From positions 62,001 through 126,000 of the forward strand of contig NZ_FNCB01000004.1 of assembly GCF_900100855.1 (NCBI RefSeq): a stretch of 64,000 nucleotides of DNA, written 5' to 3'. Numbering within the stretch: the first letter of the stretch is position 1; each line of letters begins with the position of its first letter. Position numbers and translations under genes: made by a program. Under the pieces are notes generated by a model. The model was not told where the DNA came from. It worked only from the letters and a program-made list of their open reading frames with translations, and made no database searches. Below are positions 37,662-49,544 of the stretch, piece after piece. The stretch is from Idiomarina zobellii. Lineage in GTDB: Bacteria; Pseudomonadota; Gammaproteobacteria; Enterobacterales; Alteromonadaceae.

Positions 37662-38789
37662 TTAACCTTGCAACGCTTCACGTGGGTCTTGGTAGTCCAG
37701 ACCTAACTGTTCACCTAAATCATCGTGAATAGCTTTGTAGGTGATTTTACCTTTGTGCATGTTCAGACCTTTCAACAAGTGGTCGTTTTCCAGCATTGCT
37801 TTCACGCCTTTGTTGGCCAGCGCAATACCATAAGGCAGGGTTGCATTATTCAGCGCGATAGTTGAGGTACGAGCCACGCCGCCCGGCATGTTTGCAACAC
37901 AGTAGTGAACCACATCATCAATGACATAAACTGGGTCTTGGTGAGTCGTCGCTTTTGACGTTTCAAAACAACCGCCTTGGTCGATAGCTACGTCAACCAA
38001 GACAGAGCCTGGCTTCATGTTTTTAATGTTTTCACGAGTCAGAAGTTTCGGAGCAGCTGCGCCTGGAATCAGTACCGCGCCAACAACTAAATCTGCTTCG
38101 CGCGAGTATTTGTCGATAGCATCAACGGTTGAATAAACCGTTTGTACGCGTCCAGCGAAAATATCGTCCAGCTCACGTAAACGAGGCAGTGAACGGTCTA
38201 AAATAGTGACTTCTGCGCCAAGGCCAATCGCCATTTTCGCTGCGTTAGTACCAACAACACCGCCACCAATAATTAAGACTTTGCCCGGAGCAACGCCTGG
38301 TACGCCACCTAATAAAGTACCGCTGCCGCCGTGAGCTTTTTCTAAGTAGTGTGCACCTGCCTGAATTGACATACGGCCAGCAACTTCACTCATTGGTGCT
38401 AACAGCGGTAACCCGTTGCGGTTGTCGGTAACTGTTTCATAAGCAATAGCGGTACAACCGGCTTTACCCAATAACTCGGTTTGAGTTGGGTCAGGTGCCA
38501 AGTGTAAGAAGGTATAAAGAATTTGGCCTTCGCGCAGCATTTTGCACTCGTTTGGCTGAGGTTCTTTGACCTTAACAATCATGTCAGCGCGTTCAAAAAT
38601 CTCTTCAGGCGTATCGACAATGCTTGCGCCCGCTTCTGTGTATTGTTCGTTTGTAAAACCAATAGCGGCGCCGCCATTATTTTCAACAATAACGTCGTGG
38701 CCATTTTCAACATATTCGCGAACTGCAGCAGGGGTTAATCCGATGCGATATTCGTGGTTTTTAATCTCTTTTGGTACACCAATTAGCAT
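37662..38789 (-). CDS. ald: Alanine dehydrogenase
   Basis: A 375-residue NAD-dependent enzyme that converts alanine to pyruvate and ammonia and the reverse. N-terminal [18 protein letters not shown] and the NAD-binding [17 protein letters not shown] near residue 170 are diagnostic, with catalytic Lys and His in MIVKVKEPQ and TFLHLA. It is divergent from lrp across 143 bases. In E. coli relatives Lrp-type regulators often control ald-like genes, and an Lrp-like site is visible near lrp. Has its own terminator. Confidence 0.96.
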   Translation of the reverse strand: MLIGVPKEIKNHEYRIGLTPAAVREYVENGHDVIVENNGGAAIGFTNEQYTEAGASIVDTPEEIFERADMIVKVKEPQPNECKMLREGQILYTFLHLAPDPTQTELLGKAGCTAIAYETVTDNRNGLPLLAPMSEVAGRMSIQAGAHYLEKAHGGSGTLLGGVPGVAPGKVLIIGGGVVGTNAAKMAIGLGAEVTILDRSLPRLRELDDIFAGRVQTVYSTVDAIDKYSREADLVVGAVLIPGAAAPKLLTRENIKNMKPGSVLVDVAIDQGGCFETSKATTHQDPVYVIDDVVHYCVANMPGGVARTSTIALNNATLPYGIALANKGVKAMLENDHLLKGLNMHKGKITYKAIHDDLGEQLGLDYQDPREALQG

Positions 38790-38889
38790 TGTCTGCCTCT
38801 TACTTAGTTAACGGTTTTCGGTGAAATAATTTGGCGCAAATTATAGACGCAAACCTAAGTGCATGAGTTACTTTTTTTAAGTTATTTTT

Positions 38890-38904
38890 TAGTGTGATAT
38901 TCTA
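38890..38904. promoter_or_regulatory. Candidate Lrp-binding site
   Basis: TAGTGTGATATTCTA matches 12 of 15 positions of the E. coli Lrp consensus (recalled as YAGHAWATTWTDCTR). It lies 29 bases before lrp in the AT-rich ald-lrp gap, so it could serve autoregulation and control of ald. One site with three mismatches is weak evidence. Confidence 0.35.
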
Positions 38905-38932
38905 TTAATAATTACTTTTTCAGAGATTTATT

Positions 38933-39424
38933 ATGTTTAATGCGGAAATTCCCATAGAAATCACTGTTGATAAAATAGACAGGAAGATCTTACGCCTGCT
39001 GCAAGACGATGGCCGCATGTCTAATGTCGAGTTAGCTAAGCGAGTTGGACTGAGTCAAACCGCTTGTTTAGAGCGGGTTCGGAAGCTGGAACGTGAGCAA
39101 GTCATTGAAAGCTATCATGCCAAAATAAACCCTGCTAAATTAGGGGCTAATTTAATGGTGTTCGTTGAAATTACACTGACACGAACATCGGCCGATGCCT
39201 TTGCTGAATTTAGTGAAGCCGCACGTAAAACTGGCGAGATTCTTGAGTGCCACTTGGTTGCCGGAGACTTCGACTTTTTGATTAAAGCTCGCGTGCCCGA
39301 TATGCGGGCTTACCGAAAGCTGCTTGGTGAAACCCTATTAATGATGCCTGGCGTTGATGAGTCTCGTACTTATGTTGTTATGGAAGAGGTCAAACAAGAA
39401 AATAAAGTATTAGTAAAGGGGTAA
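38933..39424 (+). CDS. lrp: Leucine-responsive regulatory protein
   Basis: A 163-residue global regulator. The N-terminal helix-turn-helix is in NVELAKRVGLSQTACLERVRKL near residues 35-56 and the RAM ligand domain is C-terminal (ECHLVAGDFDFLIKARVPD). The match to E. coli Lrp (164 residues) is close over the whole length. Next to ftsK, as in E. coli, and divergent from ald. Confidence 0.95.
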   Translation: MFNAEIPIEITVDKIDRKILRLLQDDGRMSNVELAKRVGLSQTACLERVRKLEREQVIESYHAKINPAKLGANLMVFVEITLTRTSADAFAEFSEAARKTGEILECHLVAGDFDFLIKARVPDMRAYRKLLGETLLMMPGVDESRTYVVMEEVKQENKVLVKG

Positions 39425-39497
39425 CATTAGGGCTGACATTCGCTACAATCATGCAATTATTAAAAACAATAACTAACGAAGGCGCTACAACAGAATA

Positions 39498-41879
39498 ATG
39501 ACAGGTGTACAGAGAGTTCTAGAAGCCGGACTGCTTGTTAGCGGGGCTTTAGCTATTTTTATTTTCTTGTCCTTAGTCAGCTTTAATCCGGCTGATCCTA
39601 GCTGGTCGCAGACAGGCTATGAGGGCAGTATTCATAACGCCGGTGGTGCGGTTGGCGCCTGGGTGTCTGATGTCCTGTTGTTTGCATTCGGTTTTGTTGC
39701 ATACCTTATTCCTTTTGGGTTTGCGGGCTTAGGCTATTTGTTGTTCCGCAAAACCTACCACTTACTGGAAATGGATTATTTGGCGGTCAGCCTTCGGATG
39801 ATTGGGGCGTTACTAGCGCTCATTGGCGCTTCTGCGCTTTCTTCCATTAACTTTGACGACATTTATTACTTCTCCGCCGGCGGAGTTATTGGCGACGTGA
39901 TTGCAGCATCACTCTTGCCGTACCTGAACTTTGTCGGCAGTACCTTATTATTACTCACGTTTTTTTTCACCGGTATCACTCTGGTTACAGGAATCAGTTG
40001 GCTGCAAGTGGCAGACAAGTTGGGGGAGTGGGCTATTGTCGGCGTATTGTGGTTGGTCGACAGAGTTAAACAGACCTGGCAAAAACGCGACAGCAACGAT
40101 GACGAAGGTGAGCCAGAAGAGAACTCTACGGAAGCTTTAACCGATAACGAAGACAAAGAAACAAAATCGTTAACCAGTGATTTATTCGGCGCAGATAAGC
40201 AAGAGCCTGTATTAAGCTTGCCGTCAATTAGCGCGGTAGATGAAGAAGAGCCGGTGGAAGAAGAAAAAGCACCGCGCTTCAGCAAAGAGGCGGCCGAACG
40301 CAAGCGTCAGGCGAAATCCGCAAAGCAGGACGATAAAAGTGACGAGCCAGAAGTCGCAGAAAGCGATGTTGACCCCGAGGTGTTGCCACCTTTGCCGTCA
40401 ATTGAGTTGCTGGACCGCCCCAATAAAAAAGAAAACCCTATTACGCAGGACGAACTTGACCAAGTATCGCGAACGGTAGAAACCGTGTTAAAAGACTTTG
40501 GTGTCGATGTTCGCGTAGCGCATGTTCAGCCGGGGCCGGTCATTACTCGTTTCGAGCTGGACTTAGCACCAGGCGTTAAAGTATCAAAAATTTCTAACCT
40601 GGCTAAAGACATTGCTCGTACCTTGTCGGCTGTTGCGGTGCGCGTGGTTGAGGTTATCCCCGGCAAGTCATACGTGGGGCTGGAGTTACCGAATAAGCAT
40701 CGTGAAATTGTGCAGCTGAGCGAAGTTATCAATAGTGACCAATTCGGTAATAGTCAGTCGCCACTAACAATGATTCTTGGTAAAGACATTGCCGGCAAGT
40801 CTGTGGTTGTCGACCTGGCTAAAATGCCGCACTTATTGGTTGCGGGTACGACCGGTTCGGGTAAATCGGTGGGTGTGAACGTCATGATTCTGAGCTTGCT
40901 CTACAAGAGCACACCGGAAGACGTTCGCCTGATTATGATAGACCCCAAGATGCTTGAACTGTCAGTTTATGAAGGCATTCCACATTTATTGACGGAAGTG
41001 GTTACCGATATGAAAGATGCGGCCAATGCGTTGCGTTGGTGCGTCGGAGAAATGGAACGCCGCTATAAGCTGATGTCAGCTTTAGGGGTACGTAACCTGA
41101 AAGGCTATAACGCTAAGGTAAAAGCGGCAGAGGAAGCAGGGGAGCCGCTGCGGGACCCTATTTGGAAACCGGGCGATTCGATGGATGAGCTCCCCCCGGT
41201 GTTAGAGAAATTACCTAACATTGTTGTGGTTATCGATGAATTTGCCGACATGATGATGATTGTCGGTAAAAAAGTCGAAGAGCTTATTGCCCGTATAGCA
41301 CAAAAAGCACGTGCAGCAGGCATTCATCTTATTTTGGCAACGCAGCGTCCGTCAGTCGACGTTATTACCGGTTTAATCAAAGCGAATATTCCAACGCGTA
41401 TTGCGTTTCAGGTGTCGTCAAAAGTCGACTCTCGTACTATTTTGGACCAGCCCGGCGCTGACCAGTTATTAGGGCAGGGCGATATGCTTTACTTACCACC
41501 AGGAAGTGGCTCCCCAATACGAGTGCATGGCGCTTTTGTTGATGACCATGAAGTGCATGCCGTGGTGAAAGACTGGAAGAAGCGCGGTCGTCCTAATTAT
41601 CTGGAAGAAGTTCTCTCAGGTGATCAAGGCGAAGAAGCGTTATTGCCGGGCGAGCAACAGGAAATGGATGACGCCGAGTCAGACCCGCTTTATGACGAAG
41701 CGGTTGCCTTCGTTACAGAGACGCAACGAGTGTCGGTGTCGAGTGTTCAGCGAAAATTCCGTATTGGTTATAACCGCGCTGCACGCATTGTCGAACAAAT
41801 GGAAATGAGCGGTGTCGTAAGTAGTGCAGGTAATAACGGCCAGCGCGATGTTCTGGCACCTAAACCACCAAGGGACTAA
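39498..41879 (+). CDS. ftsK: DNA translocase FtsK
   Basis: A 793-residue cell-division protein. N-terminal membrane segments (about residues 8-180) are followed by an acidic linker of roughly 130 residues, the alpha-beta motor with Walker [15 protein letters not shown] near residue 449 and Walker [13 protein letters not shown], and the C-terminal gamma winged helix ([23 protein letters not shown]) that reads KOPS and activates XerCD. E. coli FtsK has 1329 residues; the difference is the very short linker here. Followed by lolA with a 3-base gap. Confidence 0.97.
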   Translation: MTGVQRVLEAGLLVSGALAIFIFLSLVSFNPADPSWSQTGYEGSIHNAGGAVGAWVSDVLLFAFGFVAYLIPFGFAGLGYLLFRKTYHLLEMDYLAVSLRMIGALLALIGASALSSINFDDIYYFSAGGVIGDVIAASLLPYLNFVGSTLLLLTFFFTGITLVTGISWLQVADKLGEWAIVGVLWLVDRVKQTWQKRDSNDDEGEPEENSTEALTDNEDKETKSLTSDLFGADKQEPVLSLPSISAVDEEEPVEEEKAPRFSKEAAERKRQAKSAKQDDKSDEPEVAESDVDPEVLPPLPSIELLDRPNKKENPITQDELDQVSRTVETVLKDFGVDVRVAHVQPGPVITRFELDLAPGVKVSKISNLAKDIARTLSAVAVRVVEVIPGKSYVGLELPNKHREIVQLSEVINSDQFGNSQSPLTMILGKDIAGKSVVVDLAKMPHLLVAGTTGSGKSVGVNVMILSLLYKSTPEDVRLIMIDPKMLELSVYEGIPHLLTEVVTDMKDAANALRWCVGEMERRYKLMSALGVRNLKGYNAKVKAAEEAGEPLRDPIWKPGDSMDELPPVLEKLPNIVVVIDEFADMMMIVGKKVEELIARIAQKARAAGIHLILATQRPSVDVITGLIKANIPTRIAFQVSSKVDSRTILDQPGADQLLGQGDMLYLPPGSGSPIRVHGAFVDDHEVHAVVKDWKKRGRPNYLEEVLSGDQGEEALLPGEQQEMDDAESDPLYDEAVAFVTETQRVSVSSVQRKFRIGYNRAARIVEQMEMSGVVSSAGNNGQRDVLAPKPPRD

Positions 41880-41882
41880 TTC

Positions 41883-42485
41883 ATGAAAGCAGTATGGTTC
41901 GCCGCCGTTATGGCGGTATCAATGAATGCATTTGCCAGCGACAACAATTCGGATAAACAGGAGCTACAGCAGCTGTTAGAGCAAACTCAAAGTTTATCGG
42001 CAGAGTTCGAACAGCAAGTGAAAGACGAGCAGGGCAATGTTCTGCAAAGTTTAAGTGGCACTATGACGTTAAAGCGCCCAGCGAACTTGTATTGGCACAC
42101 AATGCGCCCCGATGAAACGGTGATGGTCGCAAACGGAGAGAAGGTTTGGTATTACAACCCGTTCGTTGATCAGGTCACTATTTATGCGCAACAGGACATG
42201 GTCGATAACAGTCCGCTATTGTTAGTATTAGACAGTAATACCAACCAGTGGCAGAACTACTCGGTAACTTATACTGATGAGCGCTACCTTGTTAAACATA
42301 ACAGCGATAACAGCCAGTTAGAGTTGGCTTTCGACGGCAATAAGCTCAAAGAAATTACTATGGTACAGGCGCATGGCGAGCGTACTGAACTGATGTTGAG
42401 CGACGTGGCATTAAATACTCAAATTGACGACCAGCAATTCACATTTAAAGTGCCTGCTGGTGTCGATGTGGACGATCAAAGCTAA
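41883..42485 (+). CDS. lolA: Outer-membrane lipoprotein carrier LolA
   Basis: A 200-residue periplasmic chaperone that receives lipoproteins from LolCDE and gives them to LolB. Signal peptide at residues 1-18 (AFAS cut). The mature chain has [19 protein letters not shown] near residue 38, the [14 protein letters not shown] segment and [13 protein letters not shown] near residue 92, all family features. It sits between ftsK and rarA as in E. coli. Confidence 0.96.
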   Translation: MKAVWFAAVMAVSMNAFASDNNSDKQELQQLLEQTQSLSAEFEQQVKDEQGNVLQSLSGTMTLKRPANLYWHTMRPDETVMVANGEKVWYYNPFVDQVTIYAQQDMVDNSPLLLVLDSNTNQWQNYSVTYTDERYLVKHNSDNSQLELAFDGNKLKEITMVQAHGERTELMLSDVALNTQIDDQQFTFKVPAGVDVDDQS

Positions 42486-42490
42486 TCGTT

Positions 42491-43823
42491 GTGGCCAGCC
42501 TTGATCTAGATTTTCAGCCTGATTTCAAACCCCTCGCGGCGCGCATGCGCCCGCAAACCATTGAAGAGTATGTCGGGCAACAGCATTTATTAGCGCCCGG
42601 AAAGCCGCTGCGAGTGGCGGTTGAACAAGGTCATTTGCATTCAATGATTCTCTGGGGGCCACCGGGCACCGGTAAAACCACCTTAGCTGAGCTCATTGCT
42701 ACTACCGCCAATGCCACTGTCAGTCGTATCAGTGCGGTTACCTCCGGTGTAAAAGACATAAGACAAGCCATTGAAGAAGCAAAGCAGGTTGCCCAACAGC
42801 AGGGACGCCGAACGATTTTGTTTGTCGACGAGGTGCACCGTTTTAATAAAAGTCAGCAGGACGCATTTTTACCTCATATTGAAGACGGCACCATTGTGTT
42901 TGTTGGGGCGACTACCGAAAACCCCGGGTTCGAATTAAACAACGCACTGCTTTCACGGGCGCGGGTGTATCGCTTGCAGGGGCTTTCAAAAGCAGACCTT
43001 GAGCTGGCCTTAAACCGAGCGCTGGAAGATACAGAGCGAGGCCTGGGGCAGCGTGGATTAAGGTTAGAAGGTGAAGCCCGGGCCAAGCTACTGGATTTAG
43101 CCGGTGGTGACGCTCGACGGTTGCTGAATTACCTTGAAGTAGTGGCCGACTTTGTTGAAAGCAGCAGTCAGCCTATTACGCCTGAGCTAATTACCGCCGC
43201 TATTGGTGAAAAGGCAACCGCATTCGACCATCAGGGTGACCATTATTACGATATTCTATCGGCGTTTCATAAATCGGTACGAGGCTCTTCACCAGACGGT
43301 GCCTTATACTGGTACGCGCGTCTATTAACGGGCGGCGGCGACGCTCTGGTCATAGCACGTAGGTTACTGGCTATTGCCTCTGAAGATATTGGTAATGCCG
43401 ACCCAAGAGCCCTGCAGTTAGCGTTAAATGCCTGGGATACGTATCACCGAGTAGGCCCGGCAGAGGGTGAAAGAGCCATAGCTCAGGCCGTTATTTATTG
43501 TGCTTGTGCTGCTAAGAGTAATGCGGTGTACAATGCGTTTAAAGGGGCACTCAGGGCGGCAAAAGAGCACAGCGATGCGCCGGTACCGGAACACCTACGC
43601 AATGCACCCACTAAAGTGCATAAAGAGCAGGGCTACGGTGCTGATTACCAATATGCGCACAACTACCCAAATGCTTATGTGCCCGGTGAACGTTATTTAC
43701 CGTCAGAACTGGCTGAAACGCAATTTTATCAGCCCGAGCCGCGCGGCTTAGAAATTAAGTTGCAGGAAAAGCTGCGCTGGCTACAAGATATGGATGCTAA
43801 GTCAGACTGGAAAAGGGAGCCCG

Positions 43824-43831
<8 letters not shown>
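42491..43831 (+). CDS. rarA: Replication-associated recombination protein RarA
   Basis: A 446-residue AAA+ ATPase (MgsA/WRNIP1 family) that acts at stalled forks. [16 protein letters not shown] near residue 19 is followed by Walker [10 protein letters not shown] near residue 55, Walker [20 protein letters not shown] and the sensor region [20 protein letters not shown]. The start is GTG at 42491, 5 bases after lolA, with no strong ribosome-binding site, so it is probably coupled to lolA translation. Confidence 0.96.
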
Positions 43832-45513
<1,682 letters not shown>

Positions 45514-45521
45514 GATTAACC

Positions 45522-45851
45522 CTAAATGCACTTAGCTGGTTTCGGCAGGCCCGCAATTCGTGTGGCCTGCTTAGCCGGGCCTTTCGGGAACAATTTGTAA
45601 AGGTAACGACTGTTGCCTTTATCTTCTCCCAACTGTTTTTTCATGGCTTTAACCAAAACACGCATAGCCGGACTGGTATCGAATTCTCGGTAAAAGTCTT
45701 GTACAAAATTGACAACTTCCCAGTGTGCCGGTGTCATATCAATACTTTCAAGCTCCGCAATATGCAGGGCCAGCTCTTCATTCCAGTCATCAATATTGGC
45801 TAAATACTCGTGCTTGTCGGTTTCGTATGTTTTACCGTTAAATTCAATCAT
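45522..45851 (-). CDS. tusE: Sulfur relay protein TusE (DsrC family)
   Basis: A 109-residue DsrC/TusE-type sulfur carrier that takes persulfide from TusD and passes it to MnmA for 2-thiouridine in tRNA. The sulfur-carrying Cys is the penultimate residue (PKPAKCI). The family block [20 protein letters not shown] is near residue 56. It directly follows tusB (5-base gap). In E. coli tusE lies apart, beside yccA; here it is joined to tusDCB. Confidence 0.95.
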   Translation of the reverse strand: MIEFNGKTYETDKHEYLANIDDWNEELALHIAELESIDMTPAHWEVVNFVQDFYREFDTSPAMRVLVKAMKKQLGEDKGNSRYLYKLFPKGPAKQATRIAGLPKPAKCI

Positions 45852-45856
45852 GCGGA

Positions 45857-46123
45857 CTACCAGGTCATTTGCTGCTGAAAACTGAGAACCAGTTCAACCC
45901 ATTCTGCGTCCGATTTTACCACAAGGTAACTAGGTTCGGTCGCTTTTGAGCTCTCGATATCGCTTTTACGAGCATAAATAGTTTGCGCTACTGGCGAGCT
46001 GTCAGGAAGTGTTTTTAGGGCTTGTTCTGACACTAAAAAAGCATCGTCTTGCCCAAGCAGGTGGCTATGCATTTCTAACCATGCTGACAGTGAATTGTCC
46101 CGTACCCAATGCAATGTATTCAT
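45857..46123 (-). CDS. tusB: Sulfurtransferase complex subunit TusB
   Basis: 88 residues, DsrH-like, the third and smallest subunit of the TusBCD hexamer. The start [12 protein letters not shown] is typical in this short family. Assigned from size, DsrH-like pattern ([15 protein letters not shown]) and position between tusC and tusE. Its start overlaps the end of tusC by 4 bases. Confidence 0.85.
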   Translation of the reverse strand: MNTLHWVRDNSLSAWLEMHSHLLGQDDAFLVSEQALKTLPDSSPVAQTIYARKSDIESSKATEPSYLVVKSDAEWVELVLSFQQQMTW

Positions 46124-46437
46124 GAGAACTGCAGTACCTCGTCAAACTGATTCAGGTGTTGTTTCAGTTGTTCCATTTTTATAGTGGTAACTTCAATATT
46201 TGCCGGAAGGGCATCAATGTCTATGTCTGAGTTTGAACACAGAGCAATAGGCTCAGCATCTAATAAGTCCAACATAGCGTAACGCTTTGACGGTGCTTTC
46301 ACTAATACATCAGTGGCGCTATTAATAAGAACAAGTTGTACCGGTGTGTCGAAGCTTGCCAGTGCGAGGGCCACATCGAGCGCCTCGGTAGCTGTATCTG
46401 GATTATTGCTGCTTTGTACTATGGCTATTTTTTTCAT
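46120..46437 (-). CDS. tusC: Sulfurtransferase complex subunit TusC
   Basis: A 105-residue DsrF-like subunit of TusBCD. I place the start at 46437 (MKKIAIVQSS), 4 bases after the tusD stop; an upstream in-frame ATG would overlap tusD and has no family sequence. The DsrE/F fold is seen from the alternating strands and the segment ATEALDVALALASFDTPVQL. Translation is probably coupled with tusD and tusB. Confidence 0.88.
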   Translation of the reverse strand: MKKIAIVQSSNNPDTATEALDVALALASFDTPVQLVLINSATDVLVKAPSKRYAMLDLLDAEPIALCSNSDIDIDALPANIEVTTIKMEQLKQHLNQFDEVLQFS

Positions 46438-46441
46438 GGGA

Positions 46442-46786
46442 CTAAAATTGTAATGTCCGGTCACTGGTGGCTATGGCTTTGGATAGGGCGGTGAGTCCTG
46501 TAGCTTGAAAGCTAGGATGAAACTCATCTATACCAATGCGCTCAGCCACGGTATGGCAAACCACCAAGGGGGTGCCAGATTGGTTTTTAAAATCACTCCA
46601 TTGCTGAATCAGCGTCTCATTTTCTGCAGGTGTTTGCGCAACGGCATGATCAACCGCTTGTCGGTAAAAAAACAGGCAGGTTATTTCATGTCCTTGCTTA
46701 ATAGCATTCTTAGCAAAGGTTAGAGCATCAATTGAACGTTTTTGATTCGATGCCGAGCTTTGAACAATAAGAGTTAATTTAGCCAC
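46442..46786 (-). CDS. tusD: Sulfurtransferase complex subunit TusD
   Basis: A 114-residue DsrE-like subunit that carries the active persulfide Cys, seen in PLVVCHTVAERIG near residue 77. The N-terminal KLTLIVQSSASNQKRSIDAL and GHEITCLFFYRQAV fit the family. It accepts sulfur from TusA and passes it to TusE. First gene of tusDCBE. Confidence 0.92.
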   Translation of the reverse strand: MAKLTLIVQSSASNQKRSIDALTFAKNAIKQGHEITCLFFYRQAVDHAVAQTPAENETLIQQWSDFKNQSGTPLVVCHTVAERIGIDEFHPSFQATGLTALSKAIATSDRTLQF

Positions 46787-46818
46787 GTCTTTCCAATGTT
46801 AATAGCTTAGATACAAAA

Positions 46819-46842
46819 ACGCCCCGCATTGCGGGGCGCATT
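46819..46842 (-). terminator. Intrinsic terminator of the yccA-type gene
   Basis: CGCCCCGC pairs with GCGGGGCG around a three-base loop. On the minus strand it is followed by TTTTTGTATC. It separates the Bax-inhibitor-like gene from the tus operon, which must start from its own promoter in the short gap. Confidence 0.88.
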
Positions 46843-46862
46843 ACATTACTTATAAATAACGA

Positions 46863-47531
46863 TTACTCGTCGCCACCAAATGCCATTAGTAATGTTAGCA
46901 AATTGACGAACAGGTTATAAATAGACACATACAAAGTGACTGTCGCTAAGATGTAGTTGCGCTCACCACCGTTAATAATGTCGCTGGTTTGCCACATAAT
47001 CAGCATAGCCATCAATGGAATCATTATTGCTGACAATGCTAAGTGCAGAGCTGGCATTTGGAAGAACAAGTTAGCAATAGCGGCAACAATAACCATGATG
47101 ATACCGGCAGTTACTAAACCACCTAGCTTGGACATGTCTTTCTTAGTCGTCAGAACATAAGCTGAGGTAGCGAAAAAGGTAAGTGCGGTACCACCGAGGG
47201 CAGTAGCAACCATTTCGCCGCCGCCTGGCATTGATAGGGCCATATTAATAATTGGACCTAAGGTGTATCCCAGGAAGCCTGTCAGCCCGAAGGTGAAGAC
47301 CAAGCCCATAGCACTGTCTTTGGTTTTATAAACACCAAACAGCAGACCAAAATAACCAACTAGGGTTAAAATCAACCCTGGGTGTGGCCAGTTCATTGCA
47401 CTGCTAATAGCAGCAACAACGGCACTAAAGGCCAACGTCATTGCTAGTAAAGTGTAGGTGTTACGTAATACTTTATTGACGGCCAGAGCCGATTCATTCT
47501 GACCGACATATACCTGACTGCGATTGTTCAT
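46863..47531 (-). CDS. yccA: Bax inhibitor-1/YccA-family membrane protein
   Basis: A 222-residue inner-membrane protein with seven hydrophobic segments. E. coli YccA is an FtsH substrate that slows FtsH when the SecY translocon is jammed. The family block GPIINMALSMPGGGEMVATALGGTAL and the end segment YVSIYNLFVNLLTLLMAFGGDE, with the conserved acidic C-terminus, are visible. Neighbour of tusE and its partners, as in E. coli. Confidence 0.92.
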   Translation of the reverse strand: MNNRSQVYVGQNESALAVNKVLRNTYTLLAMTLAFSAVVAAISSAMNWPHPGLILTLVGYFGLLFGVYKTKDSAMGLVFTFGLTGFLGYTLGPIINMALSMPGGGEMVATALGGTALTFFATSAYVLTTKKDMSKLGGLVTAGIIMVIVAAIANLFFQMPALHLALSAIMIPLMAMLIMWQTSDIINGGERNYILATVTLYVSIYNLFVNLLTLLMAFGGDE

Positions 47532-47763
47532 AGATTTCTCCGTGTTGAACTACTGTCTGTTAAGACGCTTTATTATTAAAAAAGTTTCCTAAATACTACA
47601 GCATAAATGGGGTCTTGGGGCAGTAATTTCCAGTAAAAAGTAGACAGTTTGTCTAATAAACGCCCAAACGATACCTTTATTTAAATTTTTCCTTTACAAG
47701 CGTAATTTAGGTCTTTAATATTCGCATCGTTCTCAACGACACAGTCATTGAAAACAACAATTC

Positions 47764-47855
47764 GGAGAGGTGGCAGAGCTCGGTTGAATGCACCTGACTT
47801 GAAATCAGGCGTGGGTTCATACCCACCGGGGGTTCGAATCCCTCCCTCTCCGCCA
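47764..47855 (+). tRNA. tRNA-Ser (anticodon TGA)
   Basis: A 92-base gene with long variable arm (GTGGGTTCATACCCAC) and encoded CCA. Acceptor stem GGAGAGG pairs with CCTCTCC, T arm GGTTCGAAT, anticodon loop CTTGAAA giving TGA. Confidence 0.97.
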
Positions 47856-47865
47856 AATTTAGATG

Positions 47866-47896
47866 AAAAAGCCCGACTCATTGAGTTGGGCTTTTT
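47866..47896 (+). terminator. Intrinsic terminator after tRNA-Ser
   Basis: AAAAAGCCCGACTCA pairs with TGAGTTGGGCTTTTT (one G-T pair), directly followed by CATTTCT. It starts 10 bases past the tRNA 3' end. Confidence 0.9.
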
Positions 47897-47981
47897 CATT
47901 TCTGCCATTACATTCTTGTCATTCCCTTTTTAAATAGTATCCTAATCAGTAATTCAAACAGTTGTTTAACAGGGAAGCGAT

Positions 47982-48776
47982 ATGCAGTTTCACGAGACTT
48001 TAGCGTTAATTGAAAATGACAAGAACAACCAAACCATTACCTTACCTGAAGGCTGGGCGCAAGGGCGCGCATTTTTTGGTGGTTTTAGTGCAGCAATAGC
48101 AGCACAATTTTTATTGCAGCAATTTCCGAAAGACTACCACCTGCGTAGTTTTGCTATTTCTTTTGTTGCCCCGGCGGCAGCGGGAGATGCGACGTTAAAT
48201 TATCGAGTGCTCCGTCAAGGTTCTTCAGTATTGCAGGTTGCCGTTGAGCTAACCCAAAATAATGAAGTGATGCTGGCTGGTTTAGCAAGCTTAGGTAAGG
48301 GGCGTCAGTCTTCAGTATCTGTCAGTGGTGAAACACCGCCAGATTTAAAGACGATTAATGATGGCCCGGGTTTGCCAGATATCGATATTGTCCCTGAGTT
48401 TGCTAAGAATTTCGATTATCGGATTACCTCCGGAGGTATGCCGTTTAGCGGGCAACCGGGGAGAACCTTTGGTGGTTGGGTGCGTTTTAGAAATGAACAG
48501 CAAGAACTGACCATAGCGGCTATTTTAGCGTTAGTGGATGCCTGGCCACCGGCCGTGTTGCCGCACTTAAAGCAGCCAGCACCCGCATCGTCGCTAACCT
48601 GGACCATCGAGTTTCCTGATAAGCCGTTAGAAAACTTCAGTACTCATGACTGGTATCAGTATGAAGCTTTTATCGAGCATGCTGAAAGCGGGTATGGTCA
48701 TAGTAGGGCAGGGCTTTGGTCAGGTAACGATGAGCTATTGGCTATCAGCCGCCAGACCTTTACAGTGTTTGCTTAA
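47982..48776 (+). CDS. Thioesterase-family protein (double hot-dog, TesB-like)
   Basis: A 264-residue acyl-CoA thioesterase-like protein. The first hot-dog module contains GWAQGRAFFGGFSAAIAAQFL near residue 22 and the second contains GGWVRFRNEQQELTIAAILALVDAWPPA near residue 164, where the Asp of LVDAWPP is typical of this group. The substrate acyl chain is unknown. GGGAAG precedes the ATG. It is followed 30 bases on by the DNA glycosylase gene. Confidence 0.85.
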   Translation: MQFHETLALIENDKNNQTITLPEGWAQGRAFFGGFSAAIAAQFLLQQFPKDYHLRSFAISFVAPAAAGDATLNYRVLRQGSSVLQVAVELTQNNEVMLAGLASLGKGRQSSVSVSGETPPDLKTINDGPGLPDIDIVPEFAKNFDYRITSGGMPFSGQPGRTFGGWVRFRNEQQELTIAAILALVDAWPPAVLPHLKQPAPASSLTWTIEFPDKPLENFSTHDWYQYEAFIEHAESGYGHSRAGLWSGNDELLAISRQTFTVFA

Positions 48777-48806
48777 GTAATTTCCCGGGTAAAACGGCGC
48801 ACCACT

Positions 48807-49400
48807 ATGAAAACAACCGCACAATCGATAAAGCAGCACCTTATAGGTACTCAACCGGGTTTCGACTTGGTGTTATTGCAATTGCCTGAGCGTGCGCCTC
48901 TTAAACCTTCAAATACGCCGGTCATTGACGCGCTACCACGGATTATTATTCGACAAATGCTGTCGCTTAAAGCGTCCGCAACCATCATTGAGCGTGCGGA
49001 ACAAGCTGCAAAGTCGTTAGACCTACAATCGATTGCCTACCTTCCAACCGATAGCTTACTAAATTGTGGGGTGAGTCGCACAAAAGCGGCAGCAATTCAA
49101 AGCGTTGCTCATTGCCAGAAAACCGAGCCTGAGCGGATTGCAAATTGGGCAAGCATGACATCAGAGGCGCTTGTTAGTGATGCGACTAAGCTCAAAGGTA
49201 TTGGTCCCTGGACTGCATCGATACTGGCCATGTTTCACTTTGCGCATGAAGATCTTTTCCCCATTCAGGACTCCTCATTACGAAAAGCCATCAGCCAACT
49301 AAAAGATCAGGACGTTTACATTATTCCTGAAAAAGCCACCCCATACCGTAGTTATTTAGCCTGTTATTTGTGGGACATGTTAGATCAAGCAAGACGATAA
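48807..49400 (+). CDS. HhH-GPD DNA glycosylase, AlkA-like
   Basis: A 197-residue helix-hairpin-helix base-excision enzyme of the 3-methyladenine DNA glycosylase II group. The HhH motif is LKGIGPWTASILAMF near residue 131 and the catalytic Asp is in FPIQDSSLRKAI near residue 154. It is shorter than E. coli AlkA (282 residues) because it lacks the N-terminal domain. It probably removes alkylated purines. No ada gene lies next to it, but an alkB gene is found 7 kb away. Confidence 0.87.
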   Translation: MKTTAQSIKQHLIGTQPGFDLVLLQLPERAPLKPSNTPVIDALPRIIIRQMLSLKASATIIERAEQAAKSLDLQSIAYLPTDSLLNCGVSRTKAAAIQSVAHCQKTEPERIANWASMTSEALVSDATKLKGIGPWTASILAMFHFAHEDLFPIQDSSLRKAISQLKDQDVYIIPEKATPYRSYLACYLWDMLDQARR

Positions 49401-49532
49401 AGCCCACGCCAAACGTGCTCTGCAAGAGTAGCGCATAAAACCATCGACGTACGAATACTGCAAAATTGCTGGTTATTGTAAAGATTTGTAAAAGCAAGTT
49501 GCGAGGCTAATGAAAACCACTGAATATTCGCT

Positions 49533-49544
49533 CCCGAATTCGGG
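49533..49544. promoter_or_regulatory. Perfect 12-bp palindrome upstream of the UvrY-like gene
   Basis: CCCGAATTCGGG lies 69 bases before the start of the UvrY-like gene in a 212-base gap where nothing else is recognised. A dimeric regulator could bind it, or it may be chance. Confidence 0.3.

Noticed and set aside
47748-47933. Open frames across the tRNA-Ser region on both strands
   Set aside because: They run through a clear tRNA gene and terminator and have no family sequence.
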